Shown: piece after piece, positions 45,295 through 53,115 of the stretch | Layout: each line of letters opens with the position of its first letter | Position numbering within the stretch: position 1 is the first letter of the stretch | DNA from: Lachnospiraceae bacterium | Lineage (GTDB): Bacteria > Bacillota > Clostridia > Lachnospirales > Lachnospiraceae | DNA length: 53,604 bases | Direction: 5' to 3' | Assembly (NCBI GenBank): GCA_017399445.1 | Contig: JAFQCM010000014.1 | Span: forward strand, 1 to 53,604 | The notes under the pieces: model-generated | Seen by the model: the letters and a program-made list of their open reading frames with translations, nothing else | The model's database searches: none | What the model was told of the DNA's origin: nothing | Made by a program: the position numbers and the translations under genes

Positions 45295-46104
45295 ATGAAG
45301 AAAAAAATTATTTTTTCAAAGCCGGAACTAAATACAGAAGATTTATCTATTGCTTTATATAATGCAACCCAGAAATTAGAGCAAGCTAATGCTTTATTAG
45401 AAGAAAGTCAGAAACAAAAGGATATGCTTTTTTCCAATATTTCTCATGATTTGCGTTCTCCTATTACTGCAATCCGCAATTCCATTGAATATTTATTATC
45501 TTTGGATGAAATAGACAAAGAAGAACTTACTTCTTCTTTAAAATTAATGGAACGCAGAAGTATTTACTTAGAACACTTGGTTAATGATGTGTTTCTTCTA
45601 TCTTCCATTGATATTAATGAAAATATGTTCCATAAAGAGAACTTAAATCTTACTTATATTTTAGAGGACTTTTATTTTATGGTTGCTGAAGATAGCTGTT
45701 ACGAGAACCGAAAGCTTCATTTAGATGTCCCTGAAGATTTTGAATGTATGGTTTCGGTGGATTCCAAAATGTTTCTTCGAGTATTAGATAATCTTTTTAC
45801 TAACGCTTTAAAATATTCCCATGAGGGAGCTTCTATTACCTTAAATGCATATAAAGATAATGCTTATGCTCATATTTTAGTTTCTGACACTGGCATTGGC
45901 ATTGAAGCAGAACATTTATCCCAAATTTTCGAACCTTCTTATATGGTAGAAAGTGCAAGAACACCTTCTTCCACTACAGGAACCGGCTTAGGACTTGCTA
46001 TCGTAAAAGCAATTATTCAACATTTAGGTGGAACCATCTGGTGCGAGAGTACTCCTTTTGAAGGAAGCACTTTTCACTTCACTCTTCCCCTTCTAAATGC
46101 ATAA
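45295..46104 (+). CDS. soluble sensor histidine kinase
   Basis: A 269-aa HisKA/HATPase kinase without any transmembrane helix or sensor domain. After a short coiled-coil (residues 15-45) comes the H-box FSNISHDLRSPITAIR with His51, then N-box DNLFTNALKYSHEG, G1 DTGIGIE and G2 TGLGLAIVKAI. AGGAGG stands 6 nt before the ATG. It must sense an internal signal or rely on a partner protein, unlike the usual membrane kinase of OmpR pairs. It forms an operon with the upstream regulator and ends at a strong terminator. Confidence 0.9.
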   Translation: MKKKIIFSKPELNTEDLSIALYNATQKLEQANALLEESQKQKDMLFSNISHDLRSPITAIRNSIEYLLSLDEIDKEELTSSLKLMERRSIYLEHLVNDVFLLSSIDINENMFHKENLNLTYILEDFYFMVAEDSCYENRKLHLDVPEDFECMVSVDSKMFLRVLDNLFTNALKYSHEGASITLNAYKDNAYAHILVSDTGIGIEAEHLSQIFEPSYMVESARTPSSTTGTGLGLAIVKAIIQHLGGTIWCESTPFEGSTFHFTLPLLNA

Positions 46105-46111
46105 AAAAAAC

Positions 46112-46129
46112 GGCAGTGATTTCACTGCC
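46112..46129. terminator. bidirectional terminator, kinase and PqqD genes
   Basis: An 8-bp stem GGCAGTGA / TCACTGCC has a T8 run on the plus side and TTTTTTTT on the minus side. It sits between the converging kinase and PqqD-like genes. Confidence 0.92.
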
Positions 46130-46136
46130 ATTTTTT

Positions 46137-46403
46137 TTATGCAACTTCAATAAATCCATTACTTACCAATGTGGCAAGAAACTCATCTACTGACTTTTCA
46201 CAAACACTTTTTTCTACATCATAAATTTCCAATAACTTCGTGACAATCTGACTTACTTCTACGCCATCTTCCAACATCCCCCAAATATCATTTGCGGACC
46301 CTTTCAGCATAAAATACTTTCCTGTTTCAAAGTCTATCATAACTTTTTCTCCTGCAAGTTCTGATACCTCTGGTCTTTTTTTGATTTTAATTTTTTTCTC
46401 CAT
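46137..46403 (-). CDS. PqqD-type RiPP recognition element (lasso B1-like)
   Basis: An 88-aa PqqD-fold protein: MIDFETGKYFMLKGSANDIW (20-39), a helical middle and a C-terminal GFIEVA. Stand-alone PqqD proteins of this type are the RRE (B1) of lasso-peptide clusters. They bind the precursor leader and present it to the B2 protease and cyclase. It is the last gene of the locus on the minus strand, about 4.4 kb from the precursor. The 151-bp upstream region is very AT-rich with several TATAAT-like boxes, so it may have its own promoter. GAGGG stands 7-8 nt before the ATG. Confidence 0.85.
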   Translation of the reverse strand: MEKKIKIKKRPEVSELAGEKVMIDFETGKYFMLKGSANDIWGMLEDGVEVSQIVTKLLEIYDVEKSVCEKSVDEFLATLVSNGFIEVA

Positions 46404-46554
46404 ATTATTCCCTCATTTCTTTTTGTTTCTATATAGAATGAATTCCACTATAGTCTATCAACGTTTTACACATCTTTTTACTTTTATCATATATTATAGA
46501 TATTATAGAAGAATTCAATCTTTTTATTTTTGCTATACTTTTCTATCACTACTT

Positions 46555-47937
46555 TTAAAAAGCACCTTTTCTAAGAACTACCTGTAATACCGTTTGTATC
46601 ATTATCTTAAAATCCATAAAAACATCCCAACAATCAATATACTTTGTATCCAGTTCTACAATTTCTTCAAAGTCCGTAATAGTACTTCTTCCACTTACCT
46701 GCCACATCCCTGTGATTCCTGGTTTAATACTGATTCTTCTCCAGTGCCTTCTTTCATACTGTTCCACTTCGTCTACTGTAGGTGGTCTTGTCCCCACCAA
46801 AGACATGTCTCCAATTAGCACATTAAAAAACTGCGGCAATTCATCTATACTAGTTTTTCTAATAAATTTTCCCACCTTGGTAATTCTAGGATCATCTTTC
46901 ATTTTGAACATAAATCCATTGCCCATTTCATTTTGCTGCATAAGTTCTTTTTTCTTTTCTTCAGCATCTATACACATACTTCTAAACTTATACATATTAA
47001 AATGACGTCCATTCATTCCTACTCTCTGTTGTTTAAAAATAACAGGCCCCTTAGAATCCAACTTAATTGCCAAAGTTGTTCCCAACATAATGGGCGAAAA
47101 CACAATAATTCCTATAAGAGAGCCTATAATATCCACTACCCTCTTAAATGCTCTTGCCCCTACATTTAAAGACACTGTATGATAAGTAATAACAGGATAC
47201 GTCCCTACACTACTTACATAACTTTGGGCTGTTCCACTGCTATATGCGTTCATTATAACTTTTGCTGTAACTCCCATTTCCACACACATATTAATGTAAG
47301 GCTGCACATCAATAGCATCTCCACAATGCCGTGCTTTAATATAAATCTGGTCCACAGCATATTCATGGATAATTTCTTCTAACTGGGTAATACTACCCAG
47401 ATAACCTTCTGTTTCTTCTTCATTTAAAGATATATACCCCACAACGCACACTTCTGTATTGCTTTTTTCGAGAAAACGTTCAAACTTTTCATATCCTTCT
47501 TTTTGACCAATTAGAATTGCTCTGTATCTTCCTCTCATTTTGTTTTTTAATATATAATGATGGAAAAATGCACTTCCCAAAAGGGCTATATAACAAATTG
47601 CCAAAAAGAATATGTAAAACTTTCTGTCTATATCATAGGAGCCACCCCATAAAAGCAATGTAGAAACTACCGCTGTGGCAATTAAAAAAGATTTTGTCAC
47701 ACGTTTGAAAAAACGGTCTGCATAAAAAAATGTGGTCATATTATATAATCTTTCATTTTTTCCTGACAACATATATATCACTAGAAATGATATATACACC
47801 AAAAAATACCCCTGTTTCAAACTATTCATTCCAATTCCTGAAACAACAGACGCAATTACAAATGCCAGGGTAGCAAAAACTACATCACATTCCATATACA
47901 GAAGGTTCGTGCTTGCGTTTTGATTAAATTTCCCCAT
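46555..47937 (-). CDS. polyprenyl-phosphate sugar-1-phosphate transferase
   Basis: A 460-aa membrane transferase of the exopolysaccharide-priming (WbaP/EpsL) type. It has four N-terminal TM helices, a Rossmann-like middle (about 130-250), then a further TM followed by the catalytic domain with YKFRSMCIDAEEKKK, TSIDELPQFFNVLIGDMSLVGTRPP and KPGITGMWQVSGRS. It would move a sugar phosphate onto undecaprenyl phosphate. No glycosyltransferases or flippase lie nearby. A terminator and a TATAAT-containing region separate it from the ABC gene upstream, so it may be an independent unit inside the lasso locus. GAGGT precedes the ATG. Confidence 0.9.
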   Translation of the reverse strand: MGKFNQNASTNLLYMECDVVFATLAFVIASVVSGIGMNSLKQGYFLVYISFLVIYMLSGKNERLYNMTTFFYADRFFKRVTKSFLIATAVVSTLLLWGGSYDIDRKFYIFFLAICYIALLGSAFFHHYILKNKMRGRYRAILIGQKEGYEKFERFLEKSNTEVCVVGYISLNEEETEGYLGSITQLEEIIHEYAVDQIYIKARHCGDAIDVQPYINMCVEMGVTAKVIMNAYSSGTAQSYVSSVGTYPVITYHTVSLNVGARAFKRVVDIIGSLIGIIVFSPIMLGTTLAIKLDSKGPVIFKQQRVGMNGRHFNMYKFRSMCIDAEEKKKELMQQNEMGNGFMFKMKDDPRITKVGKFIRKTSIDELPQFFNVLIGDMSLVGTRPPTVDEVEQYERRHWRRISIKPGITGMWQVSGRSTITDFEEIVELDTKYIDCWDVFMDFKIMIQTVLQVVLRKGAF

Positions 47938-48036
47938 ACCTCATTCAATCCTCCTGAATTTACGAAAAGTATCTCATCATAATCTTTTGTAGAAATTCGA
48001 CCTATATTTTATTATAATATAAATTCCTCAAAAAAG

Positions 48037-48055
48037 ATATCTAAATTTTAGATAT
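48037..48055 (-). terminator. terminator of kinase-ABC operon
   Basis: ATATCTAAA / TTTAGATAT with a tight loop is followed on the minus strand by TTTTTT (48030-48035), 11 bp after the ABC stop. Confidence 0.75.
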
Positions 48056-48065
48056 TTTACATTTT

Positions 48066-49739
48066 TTACAAAATCTGTTTATGTTCGATCTTAATTTCCC
48101 TGTCACAGTAATCAAGAACAGTCTTTCTATGAGTAATTAAAAGACATGTTGGCTTTGGATTTAATTTTTTAATTCCTTCCAACACTTCCAATTCTGTTTT
48201 TGCATCTAATGAAGAAGTAGCTTCGTCTAAAATCAAAAATGGTGCCTTTTTCACAATAGCTCTGGCTATTGCAATTCGTTGTGCCTGACCTTCTGAAATA
48301 CCATAACCTTTTTCACCAATTACAGTATCTGCTCCCTTTGGTAATTCCTGTACAAATTCATATGCTGCCGCCATTTTTAATGCTTCTTCTATTTCCGCCT
48401 CTGAAGCATTCTCATTTCCCATTAAAATATTTTCCCTTATTGTACCACTAAATAGTGTATTTCCCTGAGGAACATAAGAAATAAAGCTTCTTGCAGCTGC
48501 ATTTGCTAATTTGGTCTGCCCTTCTTTATTGAAAAATGTAACATCCCCTTTTTGTCCTTCTAAAAATGACATCATAAGACGTACCAGAGTTGTCTTTCCA
48601 ATTCCAGATTCTCCCACAATAGCCACAAATTCTCCTGGCTCTATACCTAAGGAAATATCTTCTAACACTGTTTCTTGTTCACTGTATCCAAATGTCAGAT
48701 TATTTACGGATACTCCTATATTTTCTTCTTTGATATCACTTTTTTCATAGTTTTCTTTCTTTATGTTCTGCAATTCCATTACACGTCCTGTGGATGCTAT
48801 AATGGAGACAATTTTAGGAACATTTTCTGCCAACTGTATAATCGGAGATTGGATTCTTCCTACCATGGTAAGAAATAATGCCATAGTCCCATATGTAATA
48901 CTGCCTTCTGCCACCTTAAGAGCCCCCAATGTAAAGGCAACTATGTATGCAATTTGAAAAGATAATGACATGGTGCTAGAACTGATAATTCCCATATTTG
49001 CTTTCTTTCTTACCCAGTAAAATCTTTCTTCTCGTAAATCTACCAGTTTGTTAATGGAACTTTCTTCATTACCAAAAGCTTTTACTATCAACAAATTACT
49101 AACACTTTCCTGCAAAAATGAACGGTATGCTGCTTCTGATTCCAGTACCTTAACCTGAAGTTTCTTTAATTTTCTCCCTAAAACAAAACAAATTACTGCT
49201 GCAATCGGTGCAATCACCAATGACATAATCGCCAAACTAGGCTCATAGTAATATAAAATCCCAAACATAATAAATAATTCTATCACTAATCTTATAATAT
49301 TAGGAATTGTATATATAATACCATTTGAAATATTTCCTGCATCAGTAGTCATTCGGGTCATCATATCACCCGTATGATATTTTTTTATATCTCCCCAAGT
49401 AGATTCAATAATTTTCTGATACAGATTTTTTCTAATTCCAAAAGAAAATTTTTCATCTAAAACTATGGAAATAACAGAAATCGCCGCACTCAGTCCTAAA
49501 CTCACTAAAGTTAATATCAGATATATTATAATGGCACGCAATACAAAATTTCCATCTGTTGCCGAATCTATAATATTTTTTGATACAATCGATAGTTCTG
49601 CTGATATGGCAGAACATATCACATTAATAACTAACATAAGAATAATTTGTGGCATATATGGAAGCGAATACCTCATAAGCCACTTGGTATAGCCTGACTG
49701 ATTTTTATATTCTTTTAATTTGTTTATTATTTCTTTCAT
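48066..49739 (-). CDS. ABC transporter, fused TMD-ATPase (lasso D-like exporter)
   Basis: A 557-aa half-transporter. Six TM helices (about 25-310) are followed by the ATPase domain: Walker A GESGIGKTT near residue 373, signature ISEGQAQRIA near 464 (SEGQ instead of SGGQ), Walker B FLILDEATSSLD. It has no C39 peptidase domain, so it would export an already matured peptide. Its start overlaps the upstream kinase stop by 4 bp (ATGA), implying translational coupling. In lasso loci this D protein gives export and self-protection. Exported cargo here is inferred from context. Confidence 0.9.
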   Translation of the reverse strand: MKEIINKLKEYKNQSGYTKWLMRYSLPYMPQIILMLVINVICSAISAELSIVSKNIIDSATDGNFVLRAIIIYLILTLVSLGLSAAISVISIVLDEKFSFGIRKNLYQKIIESTWGDIKKYHTGDMMTRMTTDAGNISNGIIYTIPNIIRLVIELFIMFGILYYYEPSLAIMSLVIAPIAAVICFVLGRKLKKLQVKVLESEAAYRSFLQESVSNLLIVKAFGNEESSINKLVDLREERFYWVRKKANMGIISSSTMSLSFQIAYIVAFTLGALKVAEGSITYGTMALFLTMVGRIQSPIIQLAENVPKIVSIIASTGRVMELQNIKKENYEKSDIKEENIGVSVNNLTFGYSEQETVLEDISLGIEPGEFVAIVGESGIGKTTLVRLMMSFLEGQKGDVTFFNKEGQTKLANAAARSFISYVPQGNTLFSGTIRENILMGNENASEAEIEEALKMAAAYEFVQELPKGADTVIGEKGYGISEGQAQRIAIARAIVKKAPFLILDEATSSLDAKTELEVLEGIKKLNPKPTCLLITHRKTVLDYCDREIKIEHKQIL

Positions 49740-50659
49740 TCTTTTCCTAATTCCTCTTTTATTTTTTTCACTTGTTCTCTTACTGTCATTCCTTCTTTTG
49801 GTCTTGTAAGTTCGTATATTTTTACTTTATTTGCCACTTCAACACATTGTTTAAAGATTTCCACTGGCATTCCATTTTCTAAATATACCCTTCTCTTATA
49901 TAGGTTATCTGTTAAATACTTTATTTTTTCACTTCCTTGAATTTCCTTTATTTTAACCTGTTCTATCTCTGCCGCCTTAATAATTATGATTGCAGAAAGT
50001 TCCTTCTTTTCTTTGCAAAATCCTTCTTTCAATCTAAGTGCATACTTGGCACCACTAGCTTCTTGTGGAAGCAAAATTAATTCTCCTTTGGCTTTTGTTC
50101 TTTCATTTACAGCATTTGAGCAAATCTTTTGTTGAGGATATGCCGGTTCAGCATAAAAAATATCTTCTTCTAAAGTAATTGCTACAGTATCATCCGCCAT
50201 GAAAATTCCATCATTCTCCAAAAACTCTGCTGTTAATGTTGATTTTCCCGAACCACTTACTCCACTAATAATTATTGCTTTATCTTTCCAAAGAACACCA
50301 CTTCCATGCAACATAAGTTTTCCTCTTTGCATCAAAAGAACAGGGAGTGCATAACATAATATTGCCTGATTTACCATCAATGGATTATATCCCTCTACCA
50401 ATTGATATATAATTTTCTTTCCTTGCTCCATTTGAAACAATCCCTGTTCTTTTATGTTAACTCTGCTGAATTCTTTTTCAAACAAATAAAGAAACCAGTC
50501 TTTTTGCCGTTCTTCAAGTTCTTTTTGTATTATACAAATTTCTTCACTTCTATTTGCACAAATCTCCACTTGAACCGTTTCTGTTGCTGGTATTTCTATT
50601 ACCTCTTCTAATTTATAATCGGATTTTATATTTACCCCATATATTTTATAGTAATACAT
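49736..50659 (-). CDS. HPr-kinase-like peptide kinase (lasso K-like)
   Basis: A 307-aa protein with the P-loop fold of HPr kinase. Walker A GVSGSGKST at residues 133-141 follows LMLHGSGV, and acidic MADDTVA lies at 154-160. The true HprK signature and HPr contact loop are not evident. Homologues in paeninodin-type lasso loci phosphorylate a serine at the C-terminus of the precursor. The precursor immediately upstream ends in Phe-Ser-Glu, offering Ser49. Its own extended -10 promoter and GGTGAAGG site are present, and it is coupled to the ABC exporter. Confidence 0.82.
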   Translation of the reverse strand: MYYYKIYGVNIKSDYKLEEVIEIPATETVQVEICANRSEEICIIQKELEERQKDWFLYLFEKEFSRVNIKEQGLFQMEQGKKIIYQLVEGYNPLMVNQAILCYALPVLLMQRGKLMLHGSGVLWKDKAIIISGVSGSGKSTLTAEFLENDGIFMADDTVAITLEEDIFYAEPAYPQQKICSNAVNERTKAKGELILLPQEASGAKYALRLKEGFCKEKKELSAIIIIKAAEIEQVKIKEIQGSEKIKYLTDNLYKRRVYLENGMPVEIFKQCVEVANKVKIYELTRPKEGMTVREQVKKIKEELGKE

Positions 50660-50700
50660 CCTTCACCCTCACTCTTCATAAACTTCTATCAATCAGTCTC

Positions 50701-50709
50701 ATTATATCA
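50701..50709 (-). promoter_or_regulatory. extended -10 promoter of kinase-ABC operon
   Basis: On the minus strand TG-A-TATAAT (TATAAT 50701-50706), 41 bp before the kinase start. It allows transcription downstream of the precursor terminator. Confidence 0.6.
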
Positions 50710-50751
50710 TAATTTCCCCACACATTAAACCATTTAATTTTTTGCAAAAAA

Positions 50752-50795
50752 AAATTATTAGGTCTTGTAATAAAAATCACTCAACCTAATAATTT
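50752..50795 (-). terminator. terminator/attenuator after precursor gene
   Basis: A perfect 12-bp stem AAATTATTAGGT / ACCTAATAATTT with a 20-nt loop is followed on the minus strand by T9 (50746-50754, partly inside the stem). It begins 14 bp after the precursor stop. Confidence 0.85.
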
Positions 50796-50808
50796 TATCT
50801 TTCCCTAT

Positions 50809-50961
50809 TTATTCGCTAAATTCTTCTCCAGCGCCTGGGCGATACCATAATCCATTGAACTGTACCCAGTCACCATCATGGTCTTCAGATTTATACTGAC
50901 CATTTGCTGTTTCTTTAATTTCTAAAGCTGCCATTTCAGGATTTAACCATTCTTTTTTCAT
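50809..50961 (-). CDS. lasso-like precursor peptide, paeninodin-type leader
   Basis: A 50-aa peptide, MKKEWLNPEMAALEIKETA as leader (1-19). Trp5-x-x-Pro8-x-Met10 matches the Y-x-x-P-x-L recognition motif for a PqqD-like B1. Thr18 is at the -2 position usual for lasso leaders. The core would be residues 20-50: NGQYKSEDHD at its start, GDWVQFNGLWYRPGAG in the middle, EEFSE at the end. Asn1 as ring donor would be unusual; acceptors at core positions 7 (Glu) or 8 (Asp) are available. If cleavage is one residue later, Gly1 and Asp9 fit. AGGTGG is 9 nt before the ATG; an in-frame TTG at 50997 is rejected. There is no Cys, so it is not a lanthipeptide or sactipeptide. Confidence 0.8.
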   Translation of the reverse strand: MKKEWLNPEMAALEIKETANGQYKSEDHDGDWVQFNGLWYRPGAGEEFSE

Positions 50962-51008
50962 ATTATTTATCCACCTTTCTTTTTCACAACGTCTCAACGA
51001 CTGTATTT

Positions 51009-51037
51009 ATCATACTGTATCTCTGCTTTTTTTTCAA
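51009..51037 (-). promoter_or_regulatory. promoter of precursor gene
   Basis: On the minus strand TTGAAA (51032-51037) and TATGAT (51009-51014) with a 17-nt spacer, 47 bp before the precursor start. It lies in the 99-bp gap after the cyclase gene. Confidence 0.78.
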
Positions 51038-51060
51038 TCATTCTAACAAATCTGTAACAT

Positions 51061-52977
51061 TTATTTCCAATCATTTTCTTCCATAATTTCCAAAACCATA
51101 GCGGTATACAAAAGTCTTGTAAAATCAAATCTTTTGCTTGATGTAATATCTTCTCCCAATTTTTCCATATCTTTTAATGCAGTTTCCACATCTACAATAG
51201 AATTACTTCGATTTTTTTCATAAAGTTGTTTCATTTCACCATAGATATGTGCCCAGTTCTTTTTTACTTTCATCATCATATCTGCACTTTGATATCCAAA
51301 ATCCTCTATTTTTATAATATGGTCTGGCACAATTCCTTCTAAATATTCTCGTATCAGTCTTCGGCTTGTCCCATGATAACAATATTGTTCCATAGGAAGT
51401 GACGCACAAAATTCAATCACCCGTTTGTCTAAACAAGGATCTCTAAAAACAGCTCCTGTCATTAAGGATTCTTTTGTTTTAAATTCCCCCTTATGACTCA
51501 GTTGATTTTCATCAAAAATCGTTGCTCTCCTTTGCATTACATCAGCTCTTTTCTGACTCGCCCTCTGATACATTGGTGCAATTCGTTCCTCTGGTTTTAA
51601 CTCTTCTACCTTTGATTCTTTAATATATGCTCTTTCCAAAACATTTTCCTCTTTGTCTGTTTTAGAAAAAAAGTAATCCCCAAAAACTTCAAAGATTGTT
51701 TTACAAGTGTATTTTTTTCTCCACCCATATTTTTTTGCATAATAATTCATTTCTTTTATATATGTTATAAATCTTTTTTCAGACAGCAATGTATTCATGT
51801 ATGCAGTTGCATTTCCATAAGAAATCGTTGTATTTCCATATCCCCCTTCTAGCACTATCCTCGCTCCCATCTGATAGGCTTCTTCCAGACTCTTCATCAA
51901 CCACTGTAAATTCTGTGCTGATTTATAAGGAATTTCAACTCCTTTTCTTATTTTAAAATGTGCTGTCCATGAATCCTCACCCTTTAAATCAATAAATCTA
52001 CATTCCACATTTCCAAGAAATTCCGCCGTCTTTTTTACTTTTTCACTTTCATCTGGTACTTGATAAGACTTCAACTCTGATACATAACCTTCTTCTGGAA
52101 TCGCTGTAAAAGTATATAACTTTTCTCCCCGTTTTTTTAATTCTGGTGCTGCAAAACATGCAACTGCAGAAGAATCTAGCCCTCCGCTTAACGTCATAGC
52201 AGTTTTATCTCCTCTTATAAGGCATCTTACCGCCTCACCAAACACCTCAATAAATCTATTCTTATATTCTTCATCAGATTTCAATTTCAACTCTTTTTTA
52301 CTTACATTCCAATATTGTTTTTTTTCAATTCCTGATGCAGTAATCTTAAAAACATATGCTGGTCTTATTTTATTAATTCCCTGGTATATAGTTTCCTCAC
52401 ATTCTGTCATTACCATTAAATTATCAATTCCAAGGAAATCCGTTACCCACCGTTCATTAATCTTTTTCTTTTCTGCTTCCTCATGAAGAGCTTCTATAAC
52501 CGAAGCAAACTGGAATGTTCCTTGTTCATACTTATAATAAAGGCAACGAGAACCTACAGCATCAGCCACCACATAAATTTCATTTTCTTCTTTCTTATAA
52601 AAAACAAACACATAAGAACCCAATATTTTATTAAGACACTCATTTCCATACTTTCTATATACTTCTAGCAAAAGTTCTCCGTCCGGAATAATTCTTTTTT
52701 CTTCCTGAAGCTTCAAATCCTTTAAGAGTTCTTCCCTGTTATCCAATATTACATCTGCAGTAAAGTATATTCCTTCTGCTTCATTTGCATAAGGAAGTTT
52801 TTCATATTTACTTTCTTTTGTAAAATATTGAATTCCACATCCCAATATAACAGTATCACTTATATACTCTTCTGTCCTGTCGATCTTATATTTTCCAAAA
52901 ACTTCTTTCATTCTTTTTGATTTCTCTACTGGAATTTTTTTCCCTTGTAATTGAATAGCCCCCCATATTGCTGACAT
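51061..52977 (-). CDS. asparagine-synthetase-like macrolactam synthetase (lasso C)
   Basis: A 638-aa AsnB-like enzyme: an N-terminal glutaminase-like domain (1-190) and a C-terminal synthetase domain with PP-loop SGGLDSSAVA (264-273). The residue after Met is Ser, not the catalytic Cys2 of glutamine-dependent AsnB, as is usual for lasso cyclases (C proteins) that adenylate an acidic side chain and close the ring. Later motifs include VLEGGYGNTTISYGN near 375, in place of the AsnB GxGaDE block. AGGAGG stands 7 nt before the ATG. It has its own promoter, directly after the terminator of the Thr/Pro-repeat gene. Confidence 0.85.
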   Translation of the reverse strand: MSAIWGAIQLQGKKIPVEKSKRMKEVFGKYKIDRTEEYISDTVILGCGIQYFTKESKYEKLPYANEAEGIYFTADVILDNREELLKDLKLQEEKRIIPDGELLLEVYRKYGNECLNKILGSYVFVFYKKEENEIYVVADAVGSRCLYYKYEQGTFQFASVIEALHEEAEKKKINERWVTDFLGIDNLMVMTECEETIYQGINKIRPAYVFKITASGIEKKQYWNVSKKELKLKSDEEYKNRFIEVFGEAVRCLIRGDKTAMTLSGGLDSSAVACFAAPELKKRGEKLYTFTAIPEEGYVSELKSYQVPDESEKVKKTAEFLGNVECRFIDLKGEDSWTAHFKIRKGVEIPYKSAQNLQWLMKSLEEAYQMGARIVLEGGYGNTTISYGNATAYMNTLLSEKRFITYIKEMNYYAKKYGWRKKYTCKTIFEVFGDYFFSKTDKEENVLERAYIKESKVEELKPEERIAPMYQRASQKRADVMQRRATIFDENQLSHKGEFKTKESLMTGAVFRDPCLDKRVIEFCASLPMEQYCYHGTSRRLIREYLEGIVPDHIIKIEDFGYQSADMMMKVKKNWAHIYGEMKQLYEKNRSNSIVDVETALKDMEKLGEDITSSKRFDFTRLLYTAMVLEIMEENDWK

Positions 52978-53007
52978 GATTTTTCCTCCTAAATTTTAAT
53001 TATTTTC

Positions 53008-53036
53008 ATTATATCCTTTATTCTCCACAATATCAA
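53008..53036 (-). promoter_or_regulatory. promoter of cyclase gene
   Basis: On the minus strand TTGATA (53031-53036) and TATAAT (53008-53013), 17-nt spacer, 31 bp before the start codon. Confidence 0.8.
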
Positions 53037-53044
53037 TGAAAAAA

Positions 53045-53080
53045 GTATTTCCGAAGCAATATTCTTTGTTTCGGAAATAC
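53045..53080 (-). terminator. terminator of Thr/Pro-repeat gene
   Basis: A perfect 11-bp stem GTATTTCCGAA / TTCGGAAATAC with a 14-nt loop is followed on the minus strand by TTTTTT (53039-53044). Confidence 0.9.
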
Positions 53081-53115
53081 CTAATCACATTTTTTACATA
53101 TTGAAATTCAAACTA

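Noticed and set aside
46404..46554. Second precursor peptide or B2 fragment in the gap
   Set aside because: All three minus-strand frames are short and AT-driven; no leader motif is present.
48269..48957. Several 60-80 aa plus-strand ORFs
   Set aside because: All lie antisense to the ABC exporter and lack ribosome sites.
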